Assembly (NCBI RefSeq): GCF_027286325.1 | Contig: NZ_CP114588.1 | Coordinates: forward strand, 372,001 to 436,000 | DNA: 64,000 bases | Origin: Salinivibrio kushneri | GTDB lineage: Bacteria; Pseudomonadota; Gammaproteobacteria; Enterobacterales; Vibrionaceae | Direction of reading: 5' to 3' | Part shown: in pieces, positions 41,260 to 52,307 of the stretch | How positions within the stretch are numbered: the first letter of the stretch is position 1 | Layout: each line of letters begins with the position of its first letter | Made by a program: the position numbers and the translations under genes | Notes under the pieces: model-generated | What the model was told of the DNA's origin: nothing | Database searches by the model: none | The model's input: only the letters and a program-made list of their open reading frames with translations

Positions 41260-43122
41260 ATGTCAATCGAGATTAATGTACCTGACATCGGTGCGGATGA
41301 AGTAGAAGTGACTGAGATCCTTGTCAGCGTGGGTGACAAGGTTGAAGAAGAGCAGTCGTTAATCACCGTTGAAGGTGATAAAGCATCCATGGAAGTCCCT
41401 GCATCACAAGCGGGTGTGGTCAAGGAAATTAAAATTGCCGAGGGTGACAAAGTCACCACCGGCTCTTTGATGATGATCTTTGAAGCGGAAGGCGCTGCAC
41501 AAAGCGCGCCAGCGCAAGAGGCGGCACCTGCTGCTGCCCCAGCAGCCGCATCAGAAATCAAAGAAGTGCACGTGCCTGATATCGGCGGCGATGAAGTTGA
41601 AGTGACCGACATCATGGTGGCGGTAGGCGACAGCGTCGACGAAGAGCAATCATTGATCACCGTTGAAGGCGACAAAGCCTCAATGGAAGTGCCGGCACCG
41701 TTTGCGGGTACCGTTAAAGAGATCAAGATTGCCTCGGGTGACAAAGTGTCAACTGGCTCTCTTATCATGATGTTTGAAGTCGGCAGCAGCGCCTCTGCTG
41801 AGGCGCCTGCACAAGCTGCACCTGCGGCCCCAGCCGCGTCGGAAAACAAAGACGTAAACGTTCCTGACATTGGCGGTGATGAAGTCGAAGTGACTGACAT
41901 CATGGTCGCTGTAGGCGATACGGTTGAAGAAGAGCAGTCACTGATCACCGTTGAAGGCGACAAAGCGTCAATGGAAGTCCCTGCACCGTTTGCAGGTACA
42001 GTTAAAGAGATCAAAATCGCCGCGGGCGATAAAGTGTCTACTGGCTCGCACATCATGGTGTTCGAGGTGGCGGGTAGCGCACCCGCAGCGGCACCTGCTG
42101 CAGAGGAAAAATCTGCGCCTGCGCAAGCACCAAAAGCGGAAGCCCCAGCAGCAGCTAAAGCTGACGCCGGTAAAGACGAGTTCGTCGAAAACAAAGAGTA
42201 CGCCCATGCGTCACCTGTTGTTCGCCGTCTTGCGCGTGAATTCGGTGTTAACTTGGCGAAAGTCAAAGGTACTGGCCGTAAAGGGCGTGTACTGAAAGAA
42301 GACGTGCAAGGCTACGTGAAAGAGGCGCTGAAGCGTCTTGAGTCTGGTTCAGCGTCTGGCTCAGGCGACGGCAGCGCACTTGGCCTGCTCCCTTGGCCGA
42401 AAGTGGACTTCAGCAAATTCGGTGAAACCGAAGTGAAGCCACTGTCTCGCATCAAGAAGATCTCGGGTGCGAACCTGGCACGTAACTGGGTGATGATCCC
42501 GCACGTGACCCAGTGGGATAACGCTGATATCACTGAAGTGGAAGCGTTCCGTAAAGAGCAAAACGCGATCGAGAAGAAGAAAGAGTCGGGCATGAAGATC
42601 ACCCCATTGGTGTTCATCATGAAAGCGGCGGCTAAAGCGCTGGAAGCTTTCCCTTCATTCAACGCGTCACTGTCTGAAGACGGTGAAAGCCTGATCATGA
42701 AGAAGTATGTCAACATCGGTATCGCGGTTGACACACCAAACGGTCTGGTTGTGCCTGTCTTTAAAGACGTCAACAAAAAAGGCATTCACGAGCTGTCTGA
42801 AGAGCTGATGGTGGTATCGAAGAAAGCTCGTGCCGGTAAGCTGACGGCGTCAGATATGCAGGGTGGTTGCTTTACCATCTCTAGCCTAGGTGGCCTCGGC
42901 GGTACGGCATTTACGCCAATCGTTAATGCACCAGAAGTGTCTATCTTGGGTGTGTCTAAGTCAGAAATGAAGCCAGTATGGAATGGTAAGGATTTTGAGC
43001 CTCGCTTGATGCTGCCGCTGTCGCTGTCTTACGACCACCGTGTGATTGATGGTGCCGAGGGTGCGCGTTTTATTAGCTACCTCAACGGCCTACTGTCTGA
43101 TATTCGCCGTTTGGTACTCTAA
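41260..43122 (+). CDS. aceF: Dihydrolipoyl acetyltransferase AceF (E2), three lipoyl domains
   Basis: The 620-residue core of the pyruvate dehydrogenase complex. Three lipoyl domains of nearly the same sequence are present, each with a lipoylated lysine in GDKASMEVP, at Lys41, Lys139 and Lys235. Ala/Pro-rich linkers separate them. A peripheral subunit-binding domain (about 312-350) follows, then the catalytic domain with His593 and Asp597 in [10 protein letters not shown]. Three lipoyl domains match E. coli. A long antisense open frame over this gene is a by-product of its Ala/Pro/Glu-rich coding. Confidence 0.97.
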   Translation: MSIEINVPDIGADEVEVTEILVSVGDKVEEEQSLITVEGDKASMEVPASQAGVVKEIKIAEGDKVTTGSLMMIFEAEGAAQSAPAQEAAPAAAPAAASEIKEVHVPDIGGDEVEVTDIMVAVGDSVDEEQSLITVEGDKASMEVPAPFAGTVKEIKIASGDKVSTGSLIMMFEVGSSASAEAPAQAAPAAPAASENKDVNVPDIGGDEVEVTDIMVAVGDTVEEEQSLITVEGDKASMEVPAPFAGTVKEIKIAAGDKVSTGSHIMVFEVAGSAPAAAPAAEEKSAPAQAPKAEAPAAAKADAGKDEFVENKEYAHASPVVRRLAREFGVNLAKVKGTGRKGRVLKEDVQGYVKEALKRLESGSASGSGDGSALGLLPWPKVDFSKFGETEVKPLSRIKKISGANLARNWVMIPHVTQWDNADITEVEAFRKEQNAIEKKKESGMKITPLVFIMKAAAKALEAFPSFNASLSEDGESLIMKKYVNIGIAVDTPNGLVVPVFKDVNKKGIHELSEELMVVSKKARAGKLTASDMQGGCFTISSLGGLGGTAFTPIVNAPEVSILGVSKSEMKPVWNGKDFEPRLMLPLSLSYDHRVIDGAEGARFISYLNGLLSDIRRLVL

Positions 43123-43131
43123 TCGCAATAC

Positions 43132-43174
43132 CAACAACCCGACTGACCGGTTAAAGGTCGGTCGGGAATTGTTG
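43132..43174 (+). promoter_or_regulatory. Strong hairpin between aceF and lpd
   Basis: CCCGACTGACC at 43138-43148 pairs with GGTCGGTCGGG at 43156-43166 (one G-T wobble). CAACAA and TTGTTG extend it outward. No real T run follows, so it may be an mRNA processing or stabilising element or a partial terminator that lowers lpd expression relative to aceEF. Confidence 0.65.
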
Positions 43175-43307
43175 TGCAGCTCACAGGCTATGGGTTTTTA
43201 TTTTTCAGCCCATTAACATGGCTGTAAACTGTGGCTCCCAGATACCCACAACAATAAAAAATTACCGCTCTTAGCCTGTCAGGGAATAAGACTATAACGA
43301 GGTCAGA

Positions 43308-44732
43308 ATGAGTAAAGAAATCAAAGCGCAAGTCGTCGTCCTTGGCGCTGGTCCTGCTGGATACTCCGCCGCTTTCCGCTGTGCCGACCTAGGTTTGGAA
43401 ACCGTATTGGTTGAACGCTACAACAACCTTGGCGGTGTGTGTCTAAACGTCGGCTGTATCCCATCTAAAGCCCTACTTCACGTTGCCAAAGTGATTGAAG
43501 AAGCCAAAGCCATGGCCGAGCACGGCGTGGTATTCGGCGAACCACAAACCGATATCGACAAGATCCGTTCTTGGAAAGATAAGGTCATTGGTCAACTGAC
43601 TGGCGGCTTAGGCGGTATGGCCAAGCAGCGTAAAGTGACAGTCGTCAATGGCACAGGCCGTTTCACTGGCGCCAACACCCTGTTAGTCGAAGGGGAAGAA
43701 AACACCACCATCAATTTTGATAATGCCATCATCGCGGCCGGCTCTCGTCCTATCGAGCTGCCATTTATTCCGCATGATGACCCACGCATTTGGGACTCCA
43801 CCGACGCCCTAGAGCTCAAAGAAGTACCCGAGAAAATGCTGTTAATGGGTGGCGGTATCATCGGCCTAGAAATGGGAACCGTGTACCACGCACTTGGCTC
43901 ACAGGTTGATGTAGTCGAAATGTGCGATCAGGTGATCCCTGCGGCAGATAAAGACGTGATCAAAGTCTTTACTAAGCGTATCAGCAAGAAGATGAACCTC
44001 ATGCTGGAAACCAAGGTGACTGCGGTAGAAGCCAAAGAAGACGGCATCTACGTCACCATGGAAGGCAAGAAAGCCCCAGCAGAGCCTGTGCGCTATGACG
44101 CTGTCTTGGTTGCTATCGGCCGTAGCCCGAATGGCAAGCTGCTTGATGCGGGCCAAGCGGGTGTTGAAGTCGACGATCGTGGCTTTATCAATGTTGATAA
44201 GCAAATGCGCACCAACGTGCCGCACATCTATGCGATTGGTGACATCGTGGGTCAGCCTATGCTGGCGCACAAAGGTGTACACGAAGGCCATGTGGCTGCA
44301 GAGGTTATCTCAGGTAAGAAGCATTACTTCGATCCAAAAGTGATCCCATCGATTGCGTACACTGAGCCAGAAGTGGCGTGGGTCGGCAAAACCGAGAAAG
44401 AGTGTAAAGAAGAAGGCATTAACTACGAAGTGGCGACCTTCCCATGGGCGGCTTCAGGTCGTGCGATTGCGTCTGACTGTTCAGACGGCATGACTAAGAT
44501 GATCTTCGATAAAGACACCCACCGTGTGATCGGTGGTGCGGTTGTTGGTACTAACGGTGGTGAACTGTTAGGCGAGATTGGCCTTGCTATCGAGATGGGT
44601 TGTGATGCCGAAGATGTCGCATTGACAGTACACGCTCACCCAACCTTGCACGAATCGGTTGGTTTGGCTGCAGAAGTGTTTGAAGGCTCAATCACTGATA
44701 TGCCTAACCCGAAAGCGAAGAAAAAGAAATAA
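43308..44732 (+). CDS. lpdA: Dihydrolipoyl dehydrogenase Lpd (E3)
   Basis: A 474-residue FAD disulfide oxidoreductase that reoxidises lipoamide for the pyruvate and 2-oxoglutarate dehydrogenase complexes and glycine cleavage. The FAD loop GAGPAGYSAA is near residue 13, and the redox disulfide is Cys45-Cys50 (CLNVGC). The NAD domain has GGGIIGLEMG, and HAHPTLHES holds the catalytic His-Glu pair. GAGG precedes the ATG. The 185-bp gap after aceF, with a hairpin, leaves room for separate control. Confidence 0.98.
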   Translation: MSKEIKAQVVVLGAGPAGYSAAFRCADLGLETVLVERYNNLGGVCLNVGCIPSKALLHVAKVIEEAKAMAEHGVVFGEPQTDIDKIRSWKDKVIGQLTGGLGGMAKQRKVTVVNGTGRFTGANTLLVEGEENTTINFDNAIIAAGSRPIELPFIPHDDPRIWDSTDALELKEVPEKMLLMGGGIIGLEMGTVYHALGSQVDVVEMCDQVIPAADKDVIKVFTKRISKKMNLMLETKVTAVEAKEDGIYVTMEGKKAPAEPVRYDAVLVAIGRSPNGKLLDAGQAGVEVDDRGFINVDKQMRTNVPHIYAIGDIVGQPMLAHKGVHEGHVAAEVISGKKHYFDPKVIPSIAYTEPEVAWVGKTEKECKEEGINYEVATFPWAASGRAIASDCSDGMTKMIFDKDTHRVIGGAVVGTNGGELLGEIGLAIEMGCDAEDVALTVHAHPTLHESVGLAAEVFEGSITDMPNPKAKKKK

Positions 44733-44758
44733 ACCACGCGTTTATATTTTTCTGACTC

Positions 44759-44783
44759 AGCCCCGCAATGCGGGGCTTTTTTG
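44759..44783 (+). terminator. Intrinsic terminator after lpd
   Basis: AGCCCCGC, the short loop AAT and GCGGGGCTTTTTT form a typical terminator. Confidence 0.9.
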
Positions 44784-44810
44784 TATCTGTGAACCCGTGT
44801 AGATCGTGAA

Positions 44811-44834
44811 CAAAAAAGCGGGCCAAGGCCCGCT
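44811..44834 (-). terminator. Intrinsic terminator of the chemotaxis receptor gene
   Basis: On the minus strand AGCGGGCC pairs with GGCCCGCT and is followed by TTTTT. It lies just after the receptor's stop. Confidence 0.85.
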
Positions 44835-44864
44835 ACGTGCGTTGGTCGGTAGCATCGCAATGGT

Positions 44865-46778
44865 TTAGAGCTTAAAGCTCCCTACCAAAGTATCAAGACG
44901 TTTGGAAAGATCGCGCAGTGACTCACTGGCTTCTGCCATGGTATTGGCAGTATCAGCGGTTTGCTGCGAGCTGTGGTTAATCTCTTCGATATTTTGGTTA
45001 ATGTCGTTGACCACGGTTGACTGCTCTTCAGTCGCGGTAGCCACTTGGGTGTTCATGTCCGAGATTTGCACAATTTGCTCGTTGATTGCATTGAGCGATT
45101 GTGAGGCCTCATCGGAAGCATTCACCCCTTCAGCGGTCATGGTGCGGCTTTGCTCCATGGCATCCACCGCGTTGCGCGCTTCTTGCTGAAGACGGTCAAT
45201 CATGGTCTGGATTTCGTCGGTGGAATCAGAGGTACGGCTGGCCAAACTGCGTACCTCATCGGCAACAACCGCAAAGCCGCGTCCTTGTTCGCCGGCTCGC
45301 GCCGCTTCAATCGCCGCATTCAGCGCCAGTAAGTTGGTTTGCTCGGAGATCCCGCGAATCACATCCAAAATGCCGCCGATCGAATCGGTGTTTTCAGCCA
45401 AAGCACTGATCACTTTCGACATATTTTCCATGTCATCAGCCAGTCGAGCAATGGTATCCCGTGCCTGGGTCACCACGCCTTGGCCACTTGCCGCATCATC
45501 AGAGGCTTGGTTGGCGGCACTGGCAGCGCTGGCCGCATTGCCTGCAATCTCATTGACGGTGGCCCCCATTTCATTGATGGCGGTGACCACTTGCACCGTA
45601 CGATCCCGCTGATACTCGCTTTGTGATTGGGTGGCGCCGGCTTGTGATGACACTTGCTCGGCCGCACTGCGTAACTCGCCACCGGTACGGGCAACGTCTG
45701 AGACCAAACGATGGATTTTCTCGACAAAGCTATTAAAACCAGAGGCCAGTTGACCAATCTCATCTTGGCTGTTGATATCTACACGTTGGCGCAAGTCCCC
45801 TTCACCTTCACCAATCTCACGGAACACATTGGCCACGTATTGGATCGGTTTGGTAATGGTCGCAGCGAGCCATACGGCAACGACGATAAAAATGAGACCG
45901 ACGACGACCGATACCATCAGGATTTGATTACGCGTTTCATTGAGAGGTGCGTAAACCTCTTCGGCAGGGACATCTGCAATAACAAACCAATCCATGGAGG
46001 GCACATAACTGGATGCGAGCAGCACTTCTTCACCATTAATGCTGGTGTCGAGCAGGTTAAAGTCACCTTTTTGCAGCAAGCTGCGGGCTTGACCACCATA
46101 AATATCGCTTAAGGTTTGCTCGCCCATCAGATTGGTGTCGCGGTGCAGTTGCACGAGACCGTCAGCGTTGACCAAGAAGACAAAACCAGACTGTTCAATT
46201 TTAAACTGATTCAAAAAGCGGGTCATGTCCTCCAGCGAGCGTGAGAAACCGGCCAATCCTTTACCATTCAGCTGTTGGAAGTTGACAAAGAGCTTGAGTT
46301 CGCCATTTTCTTCTTGGAAAACTTGGGCCATGGTGGCATTGCCGCTATCGAGGAAGTTGTAAAACCAACTATCCTTTTCACGCGTTAACACTCGCAAAAA
46401 ACCGTTTTGGTTCCAATATTGCCCAGTATTGCGGTTGGCAATGGAGGCATCATTCAAACCGTATTGCTCACGTAATACGTTGAGCTGTTTGATCACGCGG
46501 TTTTCTTCTGCGGGCGTAATATCTTGGTTGATGATATCTAGCATCACAGGGTTAGAAGCCAGCTGACGTGCAGCGGATTGTAGTTGGTTGACCTCACTAT
46601 CAATGGTATCTCTAAACTGGGTGAGGGTGGTGGGAAGCTCATTTTCTAACAGGCGCTTTTCCATGATGTCGCGTGCTTGGCTCAAGCTCATGTAACTGAT
46701 GATGGCGGTGGAGGCGATCACCGCTGAGACAAATGCCAGCACGAGTTTTTGTTTAATCGTGAGTTGCTTTAGCTTCAT
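44865..46778 (-). CDS. Methyl-accepting chemotaxis protein with periplasmic sensor domain
   Basis: A 637-residue chemoreceptor. One transmembrane helix (about 10-30), a periplasmic ligand-binding region of about 250 residues that looks like a dCache-type double PAS fold, and a second helix (about 284-306) are followed by HAMP. A long methyl-accepting coiled coil follows. Its hairpin tip carries the conserved [20 protein letters not shown] core, here seen as [18 protein letters not shown]. No CheW-tether pentapeptide is visible at the end (GSFKL). The ligand cannot be inferred. It is a single gene between lpd and acnB. Confidence 0.94.
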   Translation of the reverse strand: MKLKQLTIKQKLVLAFVSAVIASTAIISYMSLSQARDIMEKRLLENELPTTLTQFRDTIDSEVNQLQSAARQLASNPVMLDIINQDITPAEENRVIKQLNVLREQYGLNDASIANRNTGQYWNQNGFLRVLTREKDSWFYNFLDSGNATMAQVFQEENGELKLFVNFQQLNGKGLAGFSRSLEDMTRFLNQFKIEQSGFVFLVNADGLVQLHRDTNLMGEQTLSDIYGGQARSLLQKGDFNLLDTSINGEEVLLASSYVPSMDWFVIADVPAEEVYAPLNETRNQILMVSVVVGLIFIVVAVWLAATITKPIQYVANVFREIGEGEGDLRQRVDINSQDEIGQLASGFNSFVEKIHRLVSDVARTGGELRSAAEQVSSQAGATQSQSEYQRDRTVQVVTAINEMGATVNEIAGNAASAASAANQASDDAASGQGVVTQARDTIARLADDMENMSKVISALAENTDSIGGILDVIRGISEQTNLLALNAAIEAARAGEQGRGFAVVADEVRSLASRTSDSTDEIQTMIDRLQQEARNAVDAMEQSRTMTAEGVNASDEASQSLNAINEQIVQISDMNTQVATATEEQSTVVNDINQNIEEINHSSQQTADTANTMAEASESLRDLSKRLDTLVGSFKL

Positions 46779-47330
46779 GCCCTTCTCTCTATTTGGTCTA
46801 TTAACAGACGATAGGTTAGCGTGACAAAAATGTGATGATGTTTATGGCACTAACATCTAAGTTAGCAGTTATGGGTGAATGATTGGTTATGTATCGACCA
46901 TGAAACAATAAAATTGAAGCCGTTGCTTAGAGTTATTGATAAAAATGACACTCTCCTCGCGATTTCAACATAAAGCGGTAAAAGTGCGCTGTCGTTTGCG
47001 GGTGATAGATGAGAAAGCAATGGTAGCCGGATCACTGCGCTATGGCGAAAAGCGGTGTAGAATCAGCGACAACTGCGACCTGCTCTGGGTAAAGAAAACT
47101 CAGAGGTGGGGAATAGCGTACAGCGTCACTTAGACCTAAGTATTATGTTTCACAAAACGAGTAGATTTTAATTTTAGGTTAAAAATGCTATCCTCACGCA
47201 GCGGTTACGTGCTCGAACCCTCGTCTTGCTGGAAATTTTAATAAACTTCGCCGGATAAGCGTGATACGAGTACTAACACTTTCCAAGGATGTTGGATCAC
47301 ACGATCTGACCGAGAAAAGAGGAAATAGTC
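46779..47330. other. 552-bp intergenic region between the chemoreceptor gene and acnB
   Basis: This is the divergent promoter region of the chemoreceptor gene and acnB. I found no convincing gene: a 62-codon frame starting at the ATG at 46945 has no ribosome binding site and no recognisable product. A TAGAAT at 47055-47060 could be a -10, but I could not pair it with a -35. The size leaves room for several regulators of acnB. Confidence 0.4.
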
Positions 47331-49928
47331 GTGCTTGAAGCCTACCGTAAACACGTCGAAGAACGTGCCGCTCAGGGTATTGTGCCTAAACCGCTGAACG
47401 CTGAGCAAACCGCCAGTTTGATAGAACTGCTGAAAAACCCGCCCGCTGGCGAAGAAGAAACCCTCATTTATTTACTGGAAAACCGAATCCCACCCGGTGT
47501 GGATGAAGCCGCTTATGTGAAAGCAGGCTTTCTGGCCGCACTGGCAAAAGGTGAAGCGCAGTCTCCGTTGATTAGCCCCGAGCGTGCCACTGAATTACTT
47601 GGCACCATGCAAGGTGGCTACAACATCGAGCCGCTGATCACCTTACTTGATGATGACAAGCTTGCGCCGATTGCGGCGAAAGTGTTGTCTCATACCTTAT
47701 TGATGTTCGATGCGTTTTACGACGTTGAAGACAAAATGAAAGCAGGCAACGCCTACGCCAAGCAAGTGATGGAGTCGTGGGCGAACGCTGAGTGGTACCT
47801 GGAAAAACCACAAATTCCTGAAAAAGTGACACTGACGGTGTTCAAAGTCTCGGGTGAAACCAACACCGATGACTTGTCACCCGCGCCAGATGCATGGTCA
47901 CGTCCTGATATTCCCCTGCACGCGCTGGCGATGCTGAAAAACGAGCGTGAAGGTATTCACCCGGACAAACCGGGAGAGATTGGCCCGATCGAGCAAATGA
48001 AAAAGCTGGAAGAAAAAGGTCATCCACTGGTTTATGTCGGTGATGTGGTCGGTACTGGCTCGTCTCGTAAGTCGGCAACTAACTCAGTGTTGTGGTTTAT
48101 GGGGCACGACATTCCTAACGTCCCTAACAAGCGCTCAGGTGGTTTTTGTTTAGGTGGCAAAATCGCGCCTATTTTCTTTAATACTATGGAAGATGCGGGC
48201 GCTCTGCCGATTGAACTTGATGTCAGCAAGCTCAACATGGGCGATGTGATTGACCTGTATCCGGCCGACGGCAAAGTGTGCAAGCACGGCACCGATGATG
48301 TCCTATCTACCTTCCAACTAAAAACAGACATCTTGTACGATGAAGTGCGTGCTGGCGGACGTATTCCATTGATCATTGGCCGAGGCCTGACTGACAAAGC
48401 CCGCGAATGCTTAGGGCTTGAGCCGTCTGAGGTGTTCCGTCGCCCACGTCCGGTGGCTGATTCCACCAAAGGCTTTACCTTGGCACAAAAAATGGTAGGT
48501 AAAGCCTGTGGTGTTGAGGGCGTGCGCCCGAATACCTATTGTGAGCCAAAAATGACGACTGTCGGTTCGCAAGACACTACCGGGCCCATGACTCGCGACG
48601 AGCTGAAAGATTTGGCCTGCCTTGGCTTTACCGCTGATTTGACCATGCAGTCGTTCTGCCATACCTCTGCTTATCCAAAGCCGGTAGATGTGGAAACCCA
48701 CCACACGCTGCCAGACTTTATTATGAACCGTGGTGGCGTGGCGCTGCGCCCCGGTGACGGTGTGATCCACTCATGGCTCAACCGCATGCTGCTGCCTGAT
48801 ACCGTGGGAACGGGGGGGGATTCACATACCCGCTTCCCGCTGGGGATTTCTTTCCCGGCAGGCTCAGGTCTCGTGGCCTTTGCGGCCGCGACCGGCGTGA
48901 TGCCACTGGATATGCCAGAATCGGTCTTAGTGCGCTTTAAAGGTGAAATGCAACCCGGGGTGACGCTACGCGACCTGGTTCATGCTATCCCTTATTTTGG
49001 CATTCAAAAAGGGCTGCTGACGGTGGAGAAATCGGGCAAGATTAACGAATTCTCTGGCCGTATTTTGGAGATCGAAGGGGTTGAGCACCTGACGGTTGAG
49101 CAGGCGTTTGAGCTTTCAGATGCATCCGCGGAGCGTTCAGCGGCTGGCTGTACCGTCAAGTTATCGCAAGACTCTGTGGCTGAATACCTTGAGTCGAACA
49201 TTGTGATGCTTAAGTGGATGATCTCTGAGGGCTATGGCGATCGCCGTACCATCGAGCGCCGCATTCAAGCTATGCAGCAATGGTTGGAAAACCCAAGTTT
49301 GATGGAAGCAGATAAAGATGCCGAGTATGCACATGTGCTCGAGATCGACTTGGCTGATATCAAAGAGCCAATTCTGTGCGCGCCGAATGACCCAGATGAT
49401 GCACGTAGCTTGTCAGATGTGGCAGGTGACAGTGTTGATGAAGTCTTTATCGGCAGCTGTATGACCAACATTGGCCACTTCCGCGCGGCGGGTAAACTGC
49501 TGGACAAGTTCGGAGGGAGTTTATCGACCCGTATGTGGGTAGCACCACCAACGAAGATGGATAGAGATCAGCTGACGGCGGAAGGTTATTACGGCATTTA
49601 TGGTCGGGCAGGGGTGCGTATCGAAACGCCAGGGTGCTCATTGTGTATGGGTAACCAAGCGCGAGTGGCAGAAAAATCTACCGTGCTTTCAACGTCGACG
49701 CGTAACTTCCCGAACCGACTTGGCACGGGCGCGAATGTCTATCTTGCGTCAGCAGAGTTGTCTGCTGTCGGCGCGATCCTTGGTCGTATTCCGACCAAAG
49801 AGGAGTACCTTGAGTACGCGGAGCAAATTAACGCGACCGCCAGCGATACCTATCGCTACCTCAACTTCCATCAGATGGATGCCTACACCAAAAAAGCGGA
49901 TGATGTGATTATTAAAGCCGCGGTATAA
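47331..49928 (+). CDS. acnB: Aconitate hydratase B AcnB
   Basis: An 865-residue 4Fe-4S aconitase, the main TCA-cycle isomerase of citrate and isocitrate. The HEAT-like domain and the swivel domain come first, the AcnB order. The cluster cysteines fall at 710 (GSCMTN), 769 and 772 (CSLC), the same numbers as in E. coli AcnB. The start is GTG at 47331 with AGAGGA upstream, giving [16 protein letters not shown]. Apo-AcnB of E. coli also binds mRNA. Confidence 0.97.
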   Translation: MLEAYRKHVEERAAQGIVPKPLNAEQTASLIELLKNPPAGEEETLIYLLENRIPPGVDEAAYVKAGFLAALAKGEAQSPLISPERATELLGTMQGGYNIEPLITLLDDDKLAPIAAKVLSHTLLMFDAFYDVEDKMKAGNAYAKQVMESWANAEWYLEKPQIPEKVTLTVFKVSGETNTDDLSPAPDAWSRPDIPLHALAMLKNEREGIHPDKPGEIGPIEQMKKLEEKGHPLVYVGDVVGTGSSRKSATNSVLWFMGHDIPNVPNKRSGGFCLGGKIAPIFFNTMEDAGALPIELDVSKLNMGDVIDLYPADGKVCKHGTDDVLSTFQLKTDILYDEVRAGGRIPLIIGRGLTDKARECLGLEPSEVFRRPRPVADSTKGFTLAQKMVGKACGVEGVRPNTYCEPKMTTVGSQDTTGPMTRDELKDLACLGFTADLTMQSFCHTSAYPKPVDVETHHTLPDFIMNRGGVALRPGDGVIHSWLNRMLLPDTVGTGGDSHTRFPLGISFPAGSGLVAFAAATGVMPLDMPESVLVRFKGEMQPGVTLRDLVHAIPYFGIQKGLLTVEKSGKINEFSGRILEIEGVEHLTVEQAFELSDASAERSAAGCTVKLSQDSVAEYLESNIVMLKWMISEGYGDRRTIERRIQAMQQWLENPSLMEADKDAEYAHVLEIDLADIKEPILCAPNDPDDARSLSDVAGDSVDEVFIGSCMTNIGHFRAAGKLLDKFGGSLSTRMWVAPPTKMDRDQLTAEGYYGIYGRAGVRIETPGCSLCMGNQARVAEKSTVLSTSTRNFPNRLGTGANVYLASAELSAVGAILGRIPTKEEYLEYAEQINATASDTYRYLNFHQMDAYTKKADDVIIKAAV

Positions 49929-49953
49929 CCGCCTTTTACTCACAGGATCATTC

Positions 49954-49984
49954 AAAGCGCCCCACTACAGGGGCGCTTTTTTTA
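49954..49984. terminator. Bidirectional terminator between acnB and glycerate kinase genes
   Basis: AAAGCGCCCC, the loop ACTACA and GGGGCGCTTTTTTT make a terminator with A and T tracts on either side, serving the two convergent genes. Confidence 0.85.
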
Positions 49985-49990
49985 TGCGTG

Positions 49991-51142
49991 TTAAGCGGTT
50001 GTGGGTCGATGGGAGGAGAGTCGGATCATGCGTGCGATGTTTTCACTGGTACGAATGAGGTTTTTTTTACTGTTCATTAGCGCGTCGCTCAATTCACAGG
50101 GGCCGGCTTGAATGGGAAATATCGCCGTGACGCCTTGCTGGTAAAGCGCCTCGCAATCGTCACCCACGCTGCCTGCGAGCACGATGACGGGAATACGATG
50201 GGCATGTGCGATTCTAGCAACAGCGGCAGGTACTTTGCCGTGCTGGGTTTGTCCATCGACACGGCCTTCGCCTGTGATCACCCAATCGGCTTGTATCAAT
50301 ACGTGGTGGGCATGGGTGCGTGAGAGTAACAATTCCACCCCTGGCTCAAGCTGCGCGCCGAGTAACCCGCCGAGTGTCGCGCCGATCCCGCCAGCCGCGC
50401 CAGCGCCTGAAAAGTGGCAAATGGACTGTCCCAATTGTAGGTGGCAAATACTGGCAAAGCGGTGCAGGTATTGCTCCAATTCTCGAATGTCTTCTTCCTG
50501 GGCGCCTTTTTGTGGCCCAAAGACGGTGGTAGCGCCATGCGGTCCACATAATGGATTGTCTACATCGCAGGCGGCAGTGAGTTTGACCGTGTTAAGGCGA
50601 GCATCCAGTCCGTCAAGATCCAGCGTCATCAGTGCACCCAGGCCCTCTCCTGTAGGCGGTATTGGTTTGCCCGCGCCATCAAGGAGCTTGGCGCCCAGGG
50701 CGGTCAGAATCCCTGCACCAGCGTCATTGGTGGCACTGCCCCCCAAGCCGATAATGATCTCATCAATGTCATGGTCAAGCGCGGCACGAATGAGCTCACC
50801 GGTGCCTAAGCTGGTGGTATGACGTGGATTGCGTGCGTGAATAGGCACCAAAGGCAGCCCAGATGCACTGGCAACATCAATAACCGCAAGCCGATGCTCG
50901 CGGTTGATAATAAAATCGGCGGTCACCGAGCGAAAATCGGGTCCAGTAACCTCGCAGTGATAACGCTCGCCACCAAGTTGGTCGAGAAAGCTTTGTGCAA
51001 AGCCTTCACCCCCGTCAGCCATTGGCAGTTGAGAGAAACGGGCGTTAGGCAAAATAGGCGCGATGCCAGCCTCGATCGCCTGAGCAACGTGGCGAGCACT
51101 GAGGCCTTCTTTAAATGAATCAGGTGCGATCACGATATGCAT
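49991..51142 (-). CDS. Glycerate kinase (GlxK/GarK family)
   Basis: A 383-residue type-1 glycerate kinase that phosphorylates D-glycerate to 2-phosphoglycerate (or 3-phospho in some members). Family signatures are IAPDSFKEGLSA at the N-terminus, PMADGGEGF, GLGGSATNDAG (about 136-146) and TGEGRVDGQTQHGK. It stands alone here with no glyoxylate or glucarate genes beside it, so I leave the symbol open between glxK and garK. Confidence 0.93.
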   Translation of the reverse strand: MHIVIAPDSFKEGLSARHVAQAIEAGIAPILPNARFSQLPMADGGEGFAQSFLDQLGGERYHCEVTGPDFRSVTADFIINREHRLAVIDVASASGLPLVPIHARNPRHTTSLGTGELIRAALDHDIDEIIIGLGGSATNDAGAGILTALGAKLLDGAGKPIPPTGEGLGALMTLDLDGLDARLNTVKLTAACDVDNPLCGPHGATTVFGPQKGAQEEDIRELEQYLHRFASICHLQLGQSICHFSGAGAAGGIGATLGGLLGAQLEPGVELLLSRTHAHHVLIQADWVITGEGRVDGQTQHGKVPAAVARIAHAHRIPVIVLAGSVGDDCEALYQQGVTAIFPIQAGPCELSDALMNSKKNLIRTSENIARMIRLSSHRPTTA

Positions 51143-51268
51143 TAGCCTATCCTTTACTGCTTACTGTTATTCCATTTAAGTATGGTTGAAGTGACAGCTT
51201 GATGACAGCCTCGGCTTGGCAATTATAGGAAAAAGCCGGACAATAGCGTGCCAAATTTGGAGGTCAGT

Positions 51269-51652
51269 GTGGATTACGAATTTTCTCGCAACAGTTTTGA
51301 TGACAGCTACCGGATTGTTTTTTCTATGGGACATGAAGCCATAGGACGTTGGCTATTGGATGAACTCGGCACGGAGCTGACGCAAGTGACAGCCTGTCTA
51401 CATACTCTGCAGCAACTTGAGTCAGAGCAGCAGTGGCGCGGGCATACGTTCACGCTTACCGCCAATCATGATGAGGTCGTGGTGGTGGCGAATGCGATGC
51501 TGCAACCTGCCTCGGATGACGCGCAAATCATGCTCAATGAGCAAGCGCTGACCTTTTATGATGAAGAAAGCTACGCCGCGTGTGGTTACCAAGACTTTTT
51601 GGAAATGCTAGACGCCTACCAAGACTTTATTGCCCGTTACGGTCGACGTTAA
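51269..51652 (+). CDS. yacL: YacL family protein (UPF0231)
   Basis: A 127-residue protein of the UPF0231/YacL family, with no established function. The conserved MDYEF start is present as a GTG codon at 51269, preceded by GGAGG five bases upstream. An upstream in-frame GTG at 51248 is less likely. YDEESYAACGYQDFLEMLDAY near the C-terminus, seen as YDEES and CGYQDFL, matches E. coli YacL, which also lies downstream of acnB. Confidence 0.9.
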   Translation: MDYEFSRNSFDDSYRIVFSMGHEAIGRWLLDELGTELTQVTACLHTLQQLESEQQWRGHTFTLTANHDEVVVVANAMLQPASDDAQIMLNEQALTFYDEESYAACGYQDFLEMLDAYQDFIARYGRR

Positions 51653-51755
51653 GCGGGCTCACTGAGTTAGCTAGTCATCGATGAGCACGTATTACCGTGT
51701 GCGTGCTTTGAATCGATGAATCTTTCCCCGTTTTTTATCCTTATTCTCGCTTCTA

Positions 51756-51772
51756 TGTTCCCCATTGGTGCA
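51756..51772. promoter_or_regulatory. NtrC-like site 1 upstream of glnK
   Basis: TGTTCCCCATTGGTGCA has a perfect right half (TTGGTGCA) of the NtrC consensus TGCACC-N5-GGTGCA and a weak left half. It lies about 120 bp upstream of the sigma-54-like promoter. Confidence 0.5.
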
Positions 51773-51817
51773 ATCGTGTACCGCTCCCGCGGGTATGCGC
51801 TGTGTTGGTGAATAATT

Positions 51818-51834
51818 CGCACTTATATGGTGCA
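51818..51834. promoter_or_regulatory. NtrC-like site 2 upstream of glnK
   Basis: CGCACTTATATGGTGCA matches the NtrC dyad closely (GCAC-N6-GGTGCA), centred about 75 bp ahead of the -24 element. Confidence 0.65.
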
Positions 51835-51892
51835 AATCACCGCCTTTATTTCTATTTGTTTTTTAAGTTATTGAATATTAACTAATTAATTA

Positions 51893-51909
51893 TTGGCACG
51901 GCTCTTGAT
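51893..51909 (+). promoter_or_regulatory. Sigma-54-like promoter of glnK-amtB
   Basis: TTGGCACGGCTCTTGAT fits the -24/-12 consensus TTGGCAC-N5-TTGC with GG and the -12 doublet ten bases apart; the doublet is GA, not GC. It lies 42 bp before glnK, with two NtrC-like sites upstream. Confidence 0.7.
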
Positions 51910-51911
51910 AG

Positions 51912-52289
<378 letters not shown>

Positions 52290-52307
52290 AAACAGGGAGT
52301 AAAGACA

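Noticed and set aside
41124-42266. Long open frame (380 codons) antisense to aceE/aceF
   Set aside because: It mirrors the repeated Ala/Pro/Glu-rich lipoyl and linker coding of aceF; its product is low-complexity Ala/Ser/Thr and has no ribosome binding site or family match that I recognise.
43271-43298. Promoter TTAGCC-N16-TATAAC directly before lpd
   Set aside because: A transcript from it would begin about three bases before the lpd ATG and omit the ribosome binding site.
46936-47133. 65-codon plus-strand frame ahead of acnB
   Set aside because: No ribosome binding site, basic product without a recognisable family, and its length is expected by chance in this region.
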